Shown: positions 18,758-28,060 of the stretch, piece after piece
How positions within the stretch are numbered: the stretch's first letter is position 1
How the letters are laid out: every line of letters begins with the position of its first letter
From: Streptosporangium pseudovulgare
GTDB taxonomy: Bacteria > Actinomycetota > Actinomycetes > Streptosporangiales > Streptosporangiaceae
Reading direction: 5' to 3'
Assembly (NCBI RefSeq): GCF_014648055.1
Contig: NZ_BMQJ01000008.1
Location: 235,746 to 299,745, forward strand
DNA length: 64,000 nt
Notes under the pieces: generated by a model
The model's database searches: none
What the model was told of the DNA's origin: nothing
Seen by the model: only the letters and a program-made list of their open reading frames with translations
Translations under genes and position numbers: made by a program

Positions 18758-19461
18758 GTTTTGATCCGGTCGTCCGGCTCGCCGACGTCGGCCGCGTGCA
18801 CGGCGACGGCCCGGGAGCCGTGACGGCCCTCTCTGAGGTGAACCTCGCGGTCGGGGCCGGGGAGCTGGTGGCGGTGATGGGCCCGTCCGGGTCCGGCAAG
18901 TCCACCCTGCTCAACGTCGCGGGCGGCCTCGACCGGCCCACCTCGGGCGACGTGGTCGTCGAGGACGTCTCGCTGACGCGCCTTCCGGCCGGGGAACTCG
19001 CCGCGCTGCGCCGCCGGCACGTCGGCTACGTCTTCCAGGACCTCAACCTGATCCCCTCGCTCACCGCCCTGGAGAACGTGACGCTGCCCCGCGAACTGGA
19101 CGGGATCCGCTTCCGGGACGCCCGCCGCCAGGCGCTGGAGGTGCTCGCCGAGGTCGGCCTCGCCGAGGTCGCCGACCGTTTTCCGGACGAGATCTCCGGC
19201 GGCCAGCGCCAGCGGGTGGCGATCGCCCGCGCCCTGGCCGGGGAACGGCGGCTGATCCTGGCCGACGAGCCGACCGGCGCCCTCGACACCCCGACCGGCG
19301 ACGAGATCCTCCAGCTCCTGCGCGCCCGCTGCGACGCCGGGGCGGCGGTCCTGCTCGTCACCCATGAGCCCCGCTACGCGGCCTGGGCCGACCGCGTGGT
19401 CTTCCTGCGCGACGGCCGGGTCGCCGACACCGCCGCCGCGCCGATGGAGAGCGCCCGATGA
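18754..19461 (+). CDS. ABC transporter ATP-binding protein (MacB/LolD type)
   Basis: 235 residues. Walker A GPSGSGKST, Q-loop VFQDLNLIPSLTALENV, signature SGGQRQRVAIARAL, Walker B LILADEPTGALD and the switch His in LVTHEP are all intact. It energises the FtsX-type permease encoded immediately downstream (ATGA overlap at 19458-19461). MacB/LolD-type systems move lipoproteins, antimicrobial peptides or act as mechanotransmitters; the substrate is not evident. Confidence 0.93.
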   Translation: MSFDPVVRLADVGRVHGDGPGAVTALSEVNLAVGAGELVAVMGPSGSGKSTLLNVAGGLDRPTSGDVVVEDVSLTRLPAGELAALRRRHVGYVFQDLNLIPSLTALENVTLPRELDGIRFRDARRQALEVLAEVGLAEVADRFPDEISGGQRQRVAIARALAGERRLILADEPTGALDTPTGDEILQLLRARCDAGAAVLLVTHEPRYAAWADRVVFLRDGRVADTAAAPMESAR

Positions 19462-22055
19462 GCGCCCCGGCGCCGGTCATGACGCGCACCGGGACGGCGG
19501 GGGCCGGACGTTCCCGGCCGGCCGCCTTCCTGGCGGCGCTGCGGATCTCCCGGCGGGACGCGCTGCGGGCCCGGGGCCGCAGCGCGCTGATCGTGACAAT
19601 GGTCGGCCTGCCCGTCCTGGTCATCGTCTTCGCCCTGATCTTCGCCGCGACGGCCGACGTCACCCGGCGGGAGGGCCTCACCGCGCGGATCGGCACCGCC
19701 GACCTGCGGATCGTGACACTCGGGCGGCCCGATACCGACGGCCGCGCATCGACGCCCACCTCGCCGGCCGAGGTCATGGGGCTGCTCGGGCCCGGGGCCC
19801 GGATCATCCCGGCGAACGAGGGAAGCGCCGACTTCCGGGGCGAGCTCGGCTACGACAACGTGTCCGCGCGCGAGCTGGACCTGCGAGACCCCCTGACGAA
19901 GGGGATGTACCGCCTGCTGCGGGGCCGCCTCCCGGCCGCGCCCGGCGAGATCGTGGTGACCCCCGGCGCGGAGGAGCGGGGGGCGCGGTTCGGCACGACA
20001 CCGGCCGTGACCTTCAAGCTGACCCCGATGCGGGTGGTCGGGGTCGTCGAACACCCGCACCAGACGAAGAGCGCGGAGATCATCGGCCTTCCGGGCACCC
20101 TGCTGTTCGACAGGGCCGACGGGCGCGGCACCGGCTGGCTGGCCGACACCCCGAAACCGGTCACCCTCCGGGACATCCGCGGGCTCCGGGCGGCGGACCT
20201 GGACGTCGAGGCCCCCGCCACCGTCAAGGACACGAGCGACTATCGCGACACCCGGGACATCGTGGCCGTCGGCCTGATCGTGGTGATGGGTGTGCTGGAG
20301 GTGGTGCTGCTGGCCGGTCCGGCGTTCGCGGTGGGGGCGCGGCGGCGTCGGCGGGAGCTGGCGCTGGTCGCGGCCCAGGGCGGTTCGCCGGGGCAGGTGC
20401 GGATGGTGCTGCTGGCCGACGGCGTGGTGCTGGGCGGCGGCGCGGCGCTGCTCGGACTGGCACTGGGCGTCGGCCTCGGGGCGCTGTCGGCCGCGCTGGA
20501 GGCGGGCCGGCTGATCGGCGGAGTGGGTCCGCTGGACGTCCCCTGGGTGCCGGTGCTGGCCGTCGCCGCGCTGGGGGCGGTCAGCGGGGTGGCGGCGGCC
20601 GTGCTGCCCGCCGTACGGGCGGCCCGGCAGGACGTCGCGGCGGTGCTCGCCGGGCGCCGGAGCCCGGCACGGGACCGCGCGGGCCGTCCGATCATCGGTG
20701 CGGTCCTGGTCGTCGCGGGAGCCGTGGCCGCCGTGCGCGCCATCGGGTCCGACCGGGTCTGGGTCCTCGCCGCGGAGGTCCTGGCCCTGCTGGGACTGGT
20801 CGCGCTGACGCCTTCCATGGTCCGTCTCGCGGCGGTGTCGGCGGCCAAGGTGCTGCCGCTGCCGCTGCGGCTGGCCGCCCGCGACGCGGCCCGCAACCGG
20901 GGCCGCACCGCCTCCGCCGTCGCGGCGGTCATGACGGCGGCCGCCGCCTTCACGATGGCGGCCGTCGCATTAGACAGCAACCTCGCCGAACGGCGTGAGG
21001 CCTTCCACCCGACGCTTCCGGCCGGGACCGTGCAGATCGACGGCGCGGGCCTCGACGACGCCCGGTGGGCCAGGGCCAGGACGATCGTCGAGCGCGCCCT
21101 GCCCGGCGCGCCGCTGATCGAGGCCGTCGCGCTCCGCGACACCCGGGGGGCCGCCGTGGAGCTCTCGGTCGGACACCTCGACGCTACGGACGGCATGTAC
21201 CCCGGCAACCCCTTCGGCGTGAGCCTGCCGGTGGGGGACGGGCGGCTGCTGGAGTTCGTCCAGGGACGGCGGGACCCGGTCGCGGCGGCGGCGTTCGCCG
21301 CGGGCAGGGCCGTGGTGTTCGACCCGCGTCTGGTGCGCGACGGGCGGCTGCGGTTGTCCACCGTGCACTTCGTCAGCCACGACTCATCCGAGGCTCCGAG
21401 GGATCTCACCGTTCCCGCGGTCGTGGCGCGGGCCGCCGATCCCCGGCGCGCCGTCGCGGTGCTCCCCGCCTCGGCCCTGCCCGCCCTCGGCCTGAAGCCC
21501 GAGGCGCGCGTGCTGTACGCCGCCCCCTCCTCCGTCCGGCTCACCGAGGAGCAGGAGGTCAGGCTGGGGCGGGAACTGACGATCATGGCCGGCCCGGTCG
21601 GCGTGGCCTTCATGCGTGACATCGACTCGTACGGCTTCGTCAAGCCGCTGCTGTTCCTGGCGGCGGCGGTCCTGGCGCTGGGCGGCACGCTCGCCGCCAC
21701 CGGCCTCGCCGCGGCCGACCTGCGCCCCGACCTCGCCACCATGGCCGCCGTCGGCGCGAAACCCGGCACCCGGCGGCTGGTCGTCGCCGGCCAGGCGGGG
21801 TTCATCACCGCCCTCGGCGCGCTGGCCGGCGCCCTCGCGGGGATCCCGGCCGGGATCGCGGTGGCCGGGGCGTCGATGCCGTACGGCTACCGCGCCTGGG
21901 CGCCCGACTCGTCGTCGTTCCTCGACCGGCTGCCGGCGGTCGAGCTCCCCTGGCTCTTCCTCGCCGCGCTGGTGGTCGGCCTGCCGCTGCTGGCGGCGCT
22001 GGTCGCGGGGACGTTCACCCGGGTCCGGGTCACCCTGACCCGCCGGGTCACCTGA
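19458..22055 (+). CDS. FtsX/MacB-like ABC permease, first copy
   Basis: 865 residues in the double-FtsX arrangement. There is one helix near the N-terminus (SALIVTMVGLPVLVIVFALIF), a large extracytoplasmic domain (about 60-265), a helix cluster (about 270-480), a second external domain (about 510-715) and a C-terminal FtsX block (AAAVLALGGTLAATGLAAADLRPDLATM to the end). It overlaps the ATPase gene by four bases and is its obvious membrane partner. Four blocks are nearly identical in DNA to the next gene, showing duplication. The C-terminal block and its stop context are copied almost base for base. Confidence 0.88.
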   Translation: MSAPAPVMTRTGTAGAGRSRPAAFLAALRISRRDALRARGRSALIVTMVGLPVLVIVFALIFAATADVTRREGLTARIGTADLRIVTLGRPDTDGRASTPTSPAEVMGLLGPGARIIPANEGSADFRGELGYDNVSARELDLRDPLTKGMYRLLRGRLPAAPGEIVVTPGAEERGARFGTTPAVTFKLTPMRVVGVVEHPHQTKSAEIIGLPGTLLFDRADGRGTGWLADTPKPVTLRDIRGLRAADLDVEAPATVKDTSDYRDTRDIVAVGLIVVMGVLEVVLLAGPAFAVGARRRRRELALVAAQGGSPGQVRMVLLADGVVLGGGAALLGLALGVGLGALSAALEAGRLIGGVGPLDVPWVPVLAVAALGAVSGVAAAVLPAVRAARQDVAAVLAGRRSPARDRAGRPIIGAVLVVAGAVAAVRAIGSDRVWVLAAEVLALLGLVALTPSMVRLAAVSAAKVLPLPLRLAARDAARNRGRTASAVAAVMTAAAAFTMAAVALDSNLAERREAFHPTLPAGTVQIDGAGLDDARWARARTIVERALPGAPLIEAVALRDTRGAAVELSVGHLDATDGMYPGNPFGVSLPVGDGRLLEFVQGRRDPVAAAAFAAGRAVVFDPRLVRDGRLRLSTVHFVSHDSSEAPRDLTVPAVVARAADPRRAVAVLPASALPALGLKPEARVLYAAPSSVRLTEEQEVRLGRELTIMAGPVGVAFMRDIDSYGFVKPLLFLAAAVLALGGTLAATGLAAADLRPDLATMAAVGAKPGTRRLVVAGQAGFITALGALAGALAGIPAGIAVAGASMPYGYRAWAPDSSSFLDRLPAVELPWLFLAALVVGLPLLAALVAGTFTRVRVTLTRRVT

Positions 22056-22110
22056 CCGCGGGCGGCACCCACTCCGCCGGGATCCGGTACGGCGGGCGGC
22101 GTCCGACCCT

Positions 22111-24714
22111 ATGATCATCCGGATGATCTTCCGGACCGAGGTCGGACGCCGCCCGTCGTTCACGTTCCCGGCCGCGTTCCGGGCGGCGCTGCGGATCTCC
22201 CGGCGGGACGCGCTGCGGGCCCGGGGCCGCAGCGCCCTCATCGTCGCGATGGTCGGCCTGCCCGTCCTCGTCATCACCCTGGCCCTGATCCTCGTCGAGA
22301 CGGCGGACGTCACCCCGGACGAGGAGCTCACCTCGCGGATCGGCGCCGCCGACCTGCGGATCCGGGCGAGCGACGTGCTACGGCCGGGGCGCCCGCCGGG
22401 TGATCCGGCGGCCCTCCTCGGGCCCGGCGCCAGGATCATCCCCTTCAACACGGGCGGTGCCGACCTCTGGGGCACGGGCGGCTACGACCGCGTGGCCGTC
22501 CGGGAGCTGGACCTGCGCGACCCGCTGACGAGGGGGACGTACCGCCTGCTGCGGGGCCGCCTCCCGGCCGCGCCCGGCGAGATCGCGGTCACCCCGCGCG
22601 TGGCGGAACGGGGATCACCGCCGGGCACGGCACCCGTGGTGACCCGGCGGCGCAGGCCGGTGCGGGTGGTCGGCGTGGTGGAGCACCCGCACCGGCCGGA
22701 CAGCAGGGAGATCGTGGGCCTCCCGAGCGCTCTCCTTCCCGGAGGGACCGGCACCGGCTGGCTGGCCGACACCCCGGAGCCGATGACCATGGCCGACGTC
22801 CGCCGGCTGCGCGAGGCGGGTCTGACGGTCCACGCGCCCGTCATCCCCGGGGGTTCCGAGTATCTGGACGAGTGCTGCTTCGTCTCCGGCATCAACGACC
22901 CCGAGGAGGTCGCGGGCATCGCCCTGATCGTGGTGATGGGTGTGCTGGAGGTGACGCTGCTGGCCGGTCCGGCGTTCGCGGTGGGGGCGCGGCGGCGTCG
23001 GCGGGAGCTGGCGCTGGTCGCGGCCCAGGGCGGTTCGCCGGGGCAGGTGCGGATGGTGCTGCTGGCCGACGGCGTGGTGCTGGGCGGCGGCGCGGCGCTG
23101 CTCGGACTGGCACTGGGCGTCGGCCTCGGGGCGCTGTCGGCCGCGCTGGAGGCGGGCCGGCTGATCGGCCGGGTGGGTCCGCTGGACATCCCCTGGGTGC
23201 CGGTGCTGGTCGTCACCGCGCTGGGGGCGGTCGCCGGAATGACGGCCGCGGTGCTGCCCGCCGTACGGGCGGCCCGGCAGGACGTCGCGGCGGTGCTCGC
23301 CGGGCGCAGGAGCGGGGCGCGGGGCCGCGCGGGCCACCCGCTGCCGGGCCTGGTGCTGCTGCTCGCCGGGGCCGCGGCGACCGTGCTCGCCATCAGGTTC
23401 CGTACGACCTGGGTCCTCATCGCGGCGGTCCCGGCCCAGCTGGGGCTCATCGCCCTGGCGCCGTCGCTGGTCCGGGGCGCGGCGGTGGCGGCCGGGGCGC
23501 TGCCGCTGCCGCTGCGGCTGGCCGTCCGCGACGCGGCCCGCAACCGGGGCCGCACCGCCTGGGCCGTCGCGGCGGTCATGACGGCGACGGCGGCCTGCAC
23601 CGTCGCGGCCGTCATGACCGCCAGTGGCTTCGCCGTCAGGAGCGCCGCCTACCACGCGGCCCTCCCGGAGGGGACCACGACGATCACCGGGCTCTCCCTC
23701 GACGACACCCGGTGGGCCAGGGCCAGGGAGGTCGCCGGGCGGAGGACTCCCGGGACGCCGCCGGTCGAGGCCGTCGCGCCCATGGACGTCAGAGGTGCCC
23801 ACGTCGAGATCGTCACCGAGGTCTCCTCCGGTGGCGCGCCGTACGGCCGCCACTACCACGGAGGACTGCCGGTGGGGGACGGGCGGCTGCTGACGCTCGT
23901 CCAGGGCCGCGAGGACCCGGTCGCGGCGGCGGCGTTCGCCGCGGGCAGGGCCGTGGTGTTCGACCCGGACCTGGTACGCGACGGGCGGCTGCGGCTGCGG
24001 CTGACCGTCCGGAGGCCCGGCGGCCGTCCGCGCGGGATCCCGGCCGATCCCGCGGTCCCGGCGGTCGTGGCGCGGGCCGCCGACCCCCGGCACGCCGTCG
24101 CGGTGCTCCCCGCCTCGGCCCTGCCCGCCCTCGGCCTGAAGCCCGCGGCACGCGTGCTGTACCTCGACCCGGCCGCCCACCGGCTCGGCCCGGCGGAGCG
24201 GACCCGGCTGGAGCGGGAGCTGGCCGCCACGGCCGGCCGGGCCGAGGTGACCATCCAGAGCGGTCTCGGGCGGGGCGTCCTGCCGCAGCTCGCGCTCCTC
24301 CTCGCCGCGGCGGCGGTCCTGGCGCTGGGCGGCACGCTCGCCGCCACCGGCCTCGCCGCGGCCGACCTGCGCCCCGACCTCGCCACCATGGCCGCCGTCG
24401 GCGCGAAACCCGGTACCCGGCGGCTGGTCGTCGCCGGCCAGGCGGGGTTCATCACCGCCCTCGGCGCGCTGGCCGGCGCGCCCCAGGGGGTCGCGATCGG
24501 GGTCGCGGCGCTCTGGCCGGTACTGGCCCCGGGCAGGACCATCTCCATGCCGCCGCACCGGGGATGGCTGCCGCCGTTCCCCGCGGAGCCACCGGTCGTC
24601 GCCGTTCCCTGGGTCTTCCTGACCGCGCTGGTGGTCGGCCTGCCGCTGCTGGCGGCGCTGGTCGCGGGGACGTTCACCCGGGTCCGGGTCACCCTGACCC
24701 GCCGGGTCACCTGA
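22111..24714 (+). CDS. FtsX/MacB-like ABC permease, second copy
   Basis: 867 residues with the same topology as its neighbour. The paralogues share near-identical DNA islands (about 20274-20519 with 22924-23169; 21661-21832 with about 24311-24482; the last 90 bases of each gene) separated by strongly diverged extracytoplasmic domains. This implies selection or gene conversion on the membrane parts and free drift of the external sensor or substrate parts. ATG 22111 is used; ATG 22123 is also possible. The 55-base gap after the first copy allows co-transcription. It could form a heterodimer with the first copy over one ATPase. Confidence 0.86.
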   Translation: MIIRMIFRTEVGRRPSFTFPAAFRAALRISRRDALRARGRSALIVAMVGLPVLVITLALILVETADVTPDEELTSRIGAADLRIRASDVLRPGRPPGDPAALLGPGARIIPFNTGGADLWGTGGYDRVAVRELDLRDPLTRGTYRLLRGRLPAAPGEIAVTPRVAERGSPPGTAPVVTRRRRPVRVVGVVEHPHRPDSREIVGLPSALLPGGTGTGWLADTPEPMTMADVRRLREAGLTVHAPVIPGGSEYLDECCFVSGINDPEEVAGIALIVVMGVLEVTLLAGPAFAVGARRRRRELALVAAQGGSPGQVRMVLLADGVVLGGGAALLGLALGVGLGALSAALEAGRLIGRVGPLDIPWVPVLVVTALGAVAGMTAAVLPAVRAARQDVAAVLAGRRSGARGRAGHPLPGLVLLLAGAAATVLAIRFRTTWVLIAAVPAQLGLIALAPSLVRGAAVAAGALPLPLRLAVRDAARNRGRTAWAVAAVMTATAACTVAAVMTASGFAVRSAAYHAALPEGTTTITGLSLDDTRWARAREVAGRRTPGTPPVEAVAPMDVRGAHVEIVTEVSSGGAPYGRHYHGGLPVGDGRLLTLVQGREDPVAAAAFAAGRAVVFDPDLVRDGRLRLRLTVRRPGGRPRGIPADPAVPAVVARAADPRHAVAVLPASALPALGLKPAARVLYLDPAAHRLGPAERTRLERELAATAGRAEVTIQSGLGRGVLPQLALLLAAAAVLALGGTLAATGLAAADLRPDLATMAAVGAKPGTRRLVVAGQAGFITALGALAGAPQGVAIGVAALWPVLAPGRTISMPPHRGWLPPFPAEPPVVAVPWVFLTALVVGLPLLAALVAGTFTRVRVTLTRRVT

Positions 24715-24793
24715 CCGCCTGACCTCCCCGGCCGCCCGGGGGGCGGACCGCCGGTGCTTCGCCGTCCGATGCGGCGGGATGCCGGTGCTTCGC

Positions 24794-24827
24794 CGCCCGG
24801 TGCGGCGAGGGTACGCCGCACCGGGCG
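24794..24827 (+). terminator. hairpin downstream of the permease operon
   Basis: 14-bp perfect stem (24794-24807 with 24814-24827) and a 6-base loop, 80 bases after the second permease stop. Confidence 0.7.
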
Positions 24828-24973
24828 TCCGGGCTGGTAGGTGTGGTGGTGACGTTCCGATCACCCGATCCCGGCGACGAGCGGGACGGCGAGCGAGACG
24901 ATGCCCGACAGCGTTCCCGGCGACCCGCCGGACGGCTCGCCGGGTGGCGAGGGCCGGTTCGGCGCCGCCGGCG

Positions 24974-25019
24974 CCGGTGGACCCGGTACGGCCGGCGCCG
25001 GCCGTACCGGGTCCACCGG
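24974..25019. repeat. 46-bp perfect palindrome without a loop
   Basis: The 23-base half 24974-24996 is immediately followed by its exact reverse complement 24997-25019, centred on GGCGCC. Palindromes of this length without spacer are normally unstable. It could act as a bidirectional terminator or a cruciform-forming site. Confidence 0.8.
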
Positions 25020-25088
25020 TACCGGCCGTTCCGGCGCGGCGGCGTTCCCGCGGCGGCGCGTGGACGGTGGCGATCCGGGGCTCCTCCG

Positions 25089-25114
25089 GCGCGGGCGGGG
25101 CGTCCCGCCCGCGC
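25089..25114 (-). terminator. hairpin downstream of the SseB-like gene
   Basis: 11-bp perfect stem (25089-25099 with 25104-25114), 4-base loop, 12 bases beyond the stop codon of the minus-strand gene. Confidence 0.7.
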
Positions 25115-25125
25115 GGAAGGCGGCC

Positions 25126-25983
25126 TCAGTCGGTCACGTCGGCGCAGACCACGTGGGCGCAGAGCTCGATCATCCGCCGCTCGGTGCGCGCGTCGGCGAC
25201 CCGCGCCATCAGGATCGGCGCCTCGCTCGCGGCGAGCTGCGGCAGCCGGGCGCGCACCCCGCGGTGGATGTCCCGGACCACGTCCTCGGCCGCCGTCATG
25301 TGCACCTTGACGTGCAGCATGATCCCGGGCGCGCCGGAGGAGGTCTTGGCCTCGGAGATCCACACGTGGTGGACGAGCGGGTAGTCGGCGAGGACCTGCG
25401 CGATCGCCACCCGCAGCGCGGGCAGGATGGGGTGGCGGCAGCGGCTGTAGCCCGGGTCCACCATCTGCATCGGCCCCGACAGGTGGGGCCGGGGGGCGGG
25501 GATCCACGGTTGCGCCGGTGCGGCGGGGACGGCGGCCCGTTGCTGGGGACGGACCGGCGCGGGACGCGACACCGTGGCCATCGCCCCGGTGGCGTACGCC
25601 GTCGGGGAGGTGGACGTCAGCGCGGGCGTGGGACCGCTGCGGGTGGAGTCGAGGTATCGCCTGAGGTCCTCGATGGGGACGGCGGCGGCCGCCGGTCCCG
25701 CCGCGTCGATCACGATTTCCCGCACACCGGTGACGCGTTGGATGTCGAGGATGGTGTCGGCGTCGCAGGCCGACAGGGAGTGGCTGCCACGGTGCCGCGC
25801 GTAGGTGCTCGCCGAGGTGTACCCGAGGAGCACGCGTTCACCGGTCTGCGTCGTGCCGAGCACGACGGAGCGGTCCGGCCGCACGGCGACCAGGAGTCCC
25901 CATTCGGCGAGCGCCGCCAGTAGCCGGTGCGGGCCGCCGTGCTGCGCGAGCACGTCGCCGAGAGCGGGGTTCCCGATGCTCAT
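25126..25983 (-). CDS. SseB-family protein
   Basis: 285 residues. The N-terminal half (LLVAVRPDRSVVLGTTQTGERVLLGYTS, then DADTILDIQRVTGVREIVIDAAGPAAAAVP) resembles the SseB N-terminal domain. A Pro/Ala-rich linker (about 115-165) leads to a C-terminal part like SseB_C (LRVAIAQVLADYPLVHHVWISEAKTS). E. coli SseB is named for enhanced serine sensitivity; its biochemical role is unknown. Here the gene is divergent from serA, the committing enzyme of serine synthesis, across 213 bases, which fits a link to serine. The assignment is by pattern and has moderate certainty; actinobacterial SseB-like proteins also occur near type VII secretion genes, none seen here. Confidence 0.65.
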   Translation of the reverse strand: MSIGNPALGDVLAQHGGPHRLLAALAEWGLLVAVRPDRSVVLGTTQTGERVLLGYTSASTYARHRGSHSLSACDADTILDIQRVTGVREIVIDAAGPAAAAVPIEDLRRYLDSTRSGPTPALTSTSPTAYATGAMATVSRPAPVRPQQRAAVPAAPAQPWIPAPRPHLSGPMQMVDPGYSRCRHPILPALRVAIAQVLADYPLVHHVWISEAKTSSGAPGIMLHVKVHMTAAEDVVRDIHRGVRARLPQLAASEAPILMARVADARTERRMIELCAHVVCADVTD

Positions 25984-26125
25984 ATGAGGAACGATAGGTA
26001 GGGGACCACGGCTTATGAGGGTAATCGTGAACTTTTGTGGTGAGCAATACCAAGTTGAATTTTGTACGCATGAGATCGTCCCGGATGGGTAGCGTCAAGA
26101 CCCCGTCTCGTATGCCGGGACACTC

Positions 26126-26139
26126 GTGAACACGTTCAC
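26126..26139. promoter_or_regulatory. palindrome GTGAAC-AC-GTTCAC upstream of serA
   Basis: Perfect 6-bp arms around two bases, 58 bases before the serA start codon in the spacer shared with the SseB-like gene. It is a plausible operator; the binding protein is unknown. Confidence 0.4.
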
Positions 26140-26196
26140 AAGCGCCGATAGACTCGAGAGGTCGTGCAGCAGCCTCTCGTCTTAAGGATCCCGCCT

Positions 26197-27786
26197 GTGA
26201 ACAAGCCCGTCGTACTGGTCGCAGAGGAACTCTCCGAGGCCGGTCTCGCGGTCCTGGGCGCGGACTTCGACGTCCGCCACGTCGACGGCGCCGACCGCGC
26301 ACAGTTCCTGCCCGCCCTCGCCGGGGTCGACGCCCTCATCGTGCGCAGCGCCACCCAGGTGGACGCCGAAGCGATCGCCGCCGCGCCGAAGCTCCGGGTC
26401 GTCGCCCGCGCCGGCGTCGGACTGGACAACGTCGACGTCGAGGCCGCCACCAAGGCCGGTGTCATGGTCGTCAACGCTCCGACCTCCAACATCACCAGCG
26501 CCGCCGAGCACACCGTCGCGCTGATCCTCGCCTCCGCGCGCAACGTCGCCCAGGCGCACTCCGCGCTCAAGGGCGGCGAGTGGAAGCGCTCCAAGTACAC
26601 CGGCGTGGAGCTCGACGAGAAGGTCGTCGCCATCCTCGGCCTCGGCAAGATCGGCCAGCTCGTCGCCCAGCGCCTGCAGCCGTTCGGGGTCGAGCTGATC
26701 GCCTACGACCCCTACCTGCAGCCGGCCCGCGCCGCGCAGATGGGCGTCCGCCTGGTGTCGCTGGAGGAGGCCCTCGCCGAGGCCGACTTCATCACCGTGC
26801 ACCTGCCCAAGTCCAAGGAGACCATCGGGCTCATCGGCGACAAGGAGCTGCGGGCCGTCAAGCCGACGGTGCGCCTGATCAACGTCGCCCGCGGTGGCAT
26901 CATCGACGAGAACGCCCTGTACTCGGCCATCAAGGAGGGCCGGGTCGCCGGCGCCGGCATCGACGTCTTCCCCAAGGAGCCGGTCACCGACAGCCCGCTG
27001 TTCGAGCTGGACCAGGTCGTCGTCACCCCGCACCTGGGCGCCTCCACCCACGAGGCCCAGGAGAAGGCGGGCACCCAGGTCGCGCGCAGCGTGAAGCTGG
27101 CCCTGGCCGGGGAGTTCGTGCCGGACGCCGTCAACGTCCAGGGCGGCGCCGTCGCCGAGGACGTCAAGCCTGGCCTGCCGCTGGCCGAGAAGCTCGGCCG
27201 GGTCTTCACCGCGCTGGCCGGTGAGGTCGCCACCCGCCTGGACGTCGAGGTCCGCGGCGAGATCGCCGCGCACGACGTGCGGGTGCTGGAGCTGGCCGCG
27301 CTCAAGGGCGTCTTCGCCGACGTGGTGGAGGACTCCGTCACCTACGTCAACGCCCCGCTGCTGGCCAAGGACCGCGGGGTGACCGTCGAACTGGTCACCA
27401 GCCCGGAGAGCCCCGACTGGCGCAACGTGGTGACCGTGCGCGGCGTCCTCGCCGACGGCCGTACGGTCTCCGTCTCCGGCACCCTGTCCGGCCCGCGGCA
27501 GATCACGAAGATCGTCGAGGTCAACGGCTACCAGATGGAGATCGAGCCGACCGACCACCTGTCGTTCTTCGCCTACAGCGACCGTCCCGGCGTCGTCGGC
27601 ATCGTCGGCCGCATCCTCGGCGACCACGGCATCAACATCGCCTCGATGCAGGTGTCCCGCGACGTCAAGGGCGGTAAGGCGCTCATCGCGCTGACCGTCG
27701 ACACCGCGATCCCGGCCGACGTGGTGGACCAGATCGCCGGCGAGATCGGCGCCGACAGCGGCCGCTCGGTCGACCTGGCCGACTAG
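26197..27786 (+). CDS. serA: D-3-phosphoglycerate dehydrogenase
   Basis: 529 residues, the long actinobacterial form. It oxidises 3-phosphoglycerate to 3-phosphohydroxypyruvate with NAD+, the entry to serine synthesis. The NAD fold has LGLGKIGQLVAQRL and the catalytic set is Arg in NVARGGIIDE, Glu in FPKEPV and His in TPHLGAST. An allosteric substrate-binding domain (about 320-450) and a C-terminal ACT domain (LSFFAYSDRPGVVGIVGRILGDHGINIASMQV, about 455-529) bring serine feedback. The GTG at 26197 (VNKPVVLVAEEL) has AAGGAT ten bases upstream; a GTG at 26164 is less likely. Closed by a hairpin at 27796. Confidence 0.97.
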   Translation: MNKPVVLVAEELSEAGLAVLGADFDVRHVDGADRAQFLPALAGVDALIVRSATQVDAEAIAAAPKLRVVARAGVGLDNVDVEAATKAGVMVVNAPTSNITSAAEHTVALILASARNVAQAHSALKGGEWKRSKYTGVELDEKVVAILGLGKIGQLVAQRLQPFGVELIAYDPYLQPARAAQMGVRLVSLEEALAEADFITVHLPKSKETIGLIGDKELRAVKPTVRLINVARGGIIDENALYSAIKEGRVAGAGIDVFPKEPVTDSPLFELDQVVVTPHLGASTHEAQEKAGTQVARSVKLALAGEFVPDAVNVQGGAVAEDVKPGLPLAEKLGRVFTALAGEVATRLDVEVRGEIAAHDVRVLELAALKGVFADVVEDSVTYVNAPLLAKDRGVTVELVTSPESPDWRNVVTVRGVLADGRTVSVSGTLSGPRQITKIVEVNGYQMEIEPTDHLSFFAYSDRPGVVGIVGRILGDHGINIASMQVSRDVKGGKALIALTVDTAIPADVVDQIAGEIGADSGRSVDLAD

Positions 27787-27795
27787 ACCGCCGCG

Positions 27796-27827
27796 CCGCG
27801 GGTCCCCGGCACGGCGGGGGCCCGCGG
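27796..27827 (+). terminator. serA terminator
   Basis: 13-bp stem with one T-G wobble (27796-27808 with 27815-27827) and a 6-base loop, ten bases after the stop. Confidence 0.75.
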
Positions 27828-27863
27828 GCTGACCCGGAGTCCGTACGGCGGGGCGTGCCCACC

Positions 27864-27911
27864 GTACGGCTCGATTCGCGGAGCCGAGTACGGCTCGATT
27901 CGTGGAGTCAG
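27864..27911. repeat. 24-bp tandem pair
   Basis: Units GTACGGCTCGATTCGCGGAG and its near copy begin at 27864 and 27888 and differ at a few positions. They lie just downstream of the serA terminator. Confidence 0.6.
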
Positions 27912-28041
27912 GACCGGTCACCCACCCGCGGCCTGAGACGTCGGCCGCCGTTCACCGCCGTGGGTTTTCGCGGCCGTCTTGAGTTGTCGCAGGTCGGAGC
28001 CTCTCGGCGACCCGCTCCTGGCCTTCGCCGCGGTCACTCTT

Positions 28042-28060
28042 TTTCTCACTATGTGAGAAA
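28042..28060. promoter_or_regulatory. inverted repeat TTTCTCAC-TAT-GTGAGAAA
   Basis: Perfect 8-bp arms around TAT. It contains the TCTC-N7-GAGA spacing also found at 9039 and 57655. It is 257 bases upstream of the small ORF at 28317, the next plus-strand gene. Confidence 0.5.

Larger units (their letters stand above)
24715..25125. other. 411-bp hairpin-rich spacer between convergent genes
   Basis: No gene is seen. It contains three separate strong inverted repeats, listed individually at 24794, 24974 and 25089, and a direct repeat of GCCGGTGCTTCGCCG near 24749 and 24781. The outer two look like terminators for the permease operon and the SseB-like gene. Confidence 0.6.
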
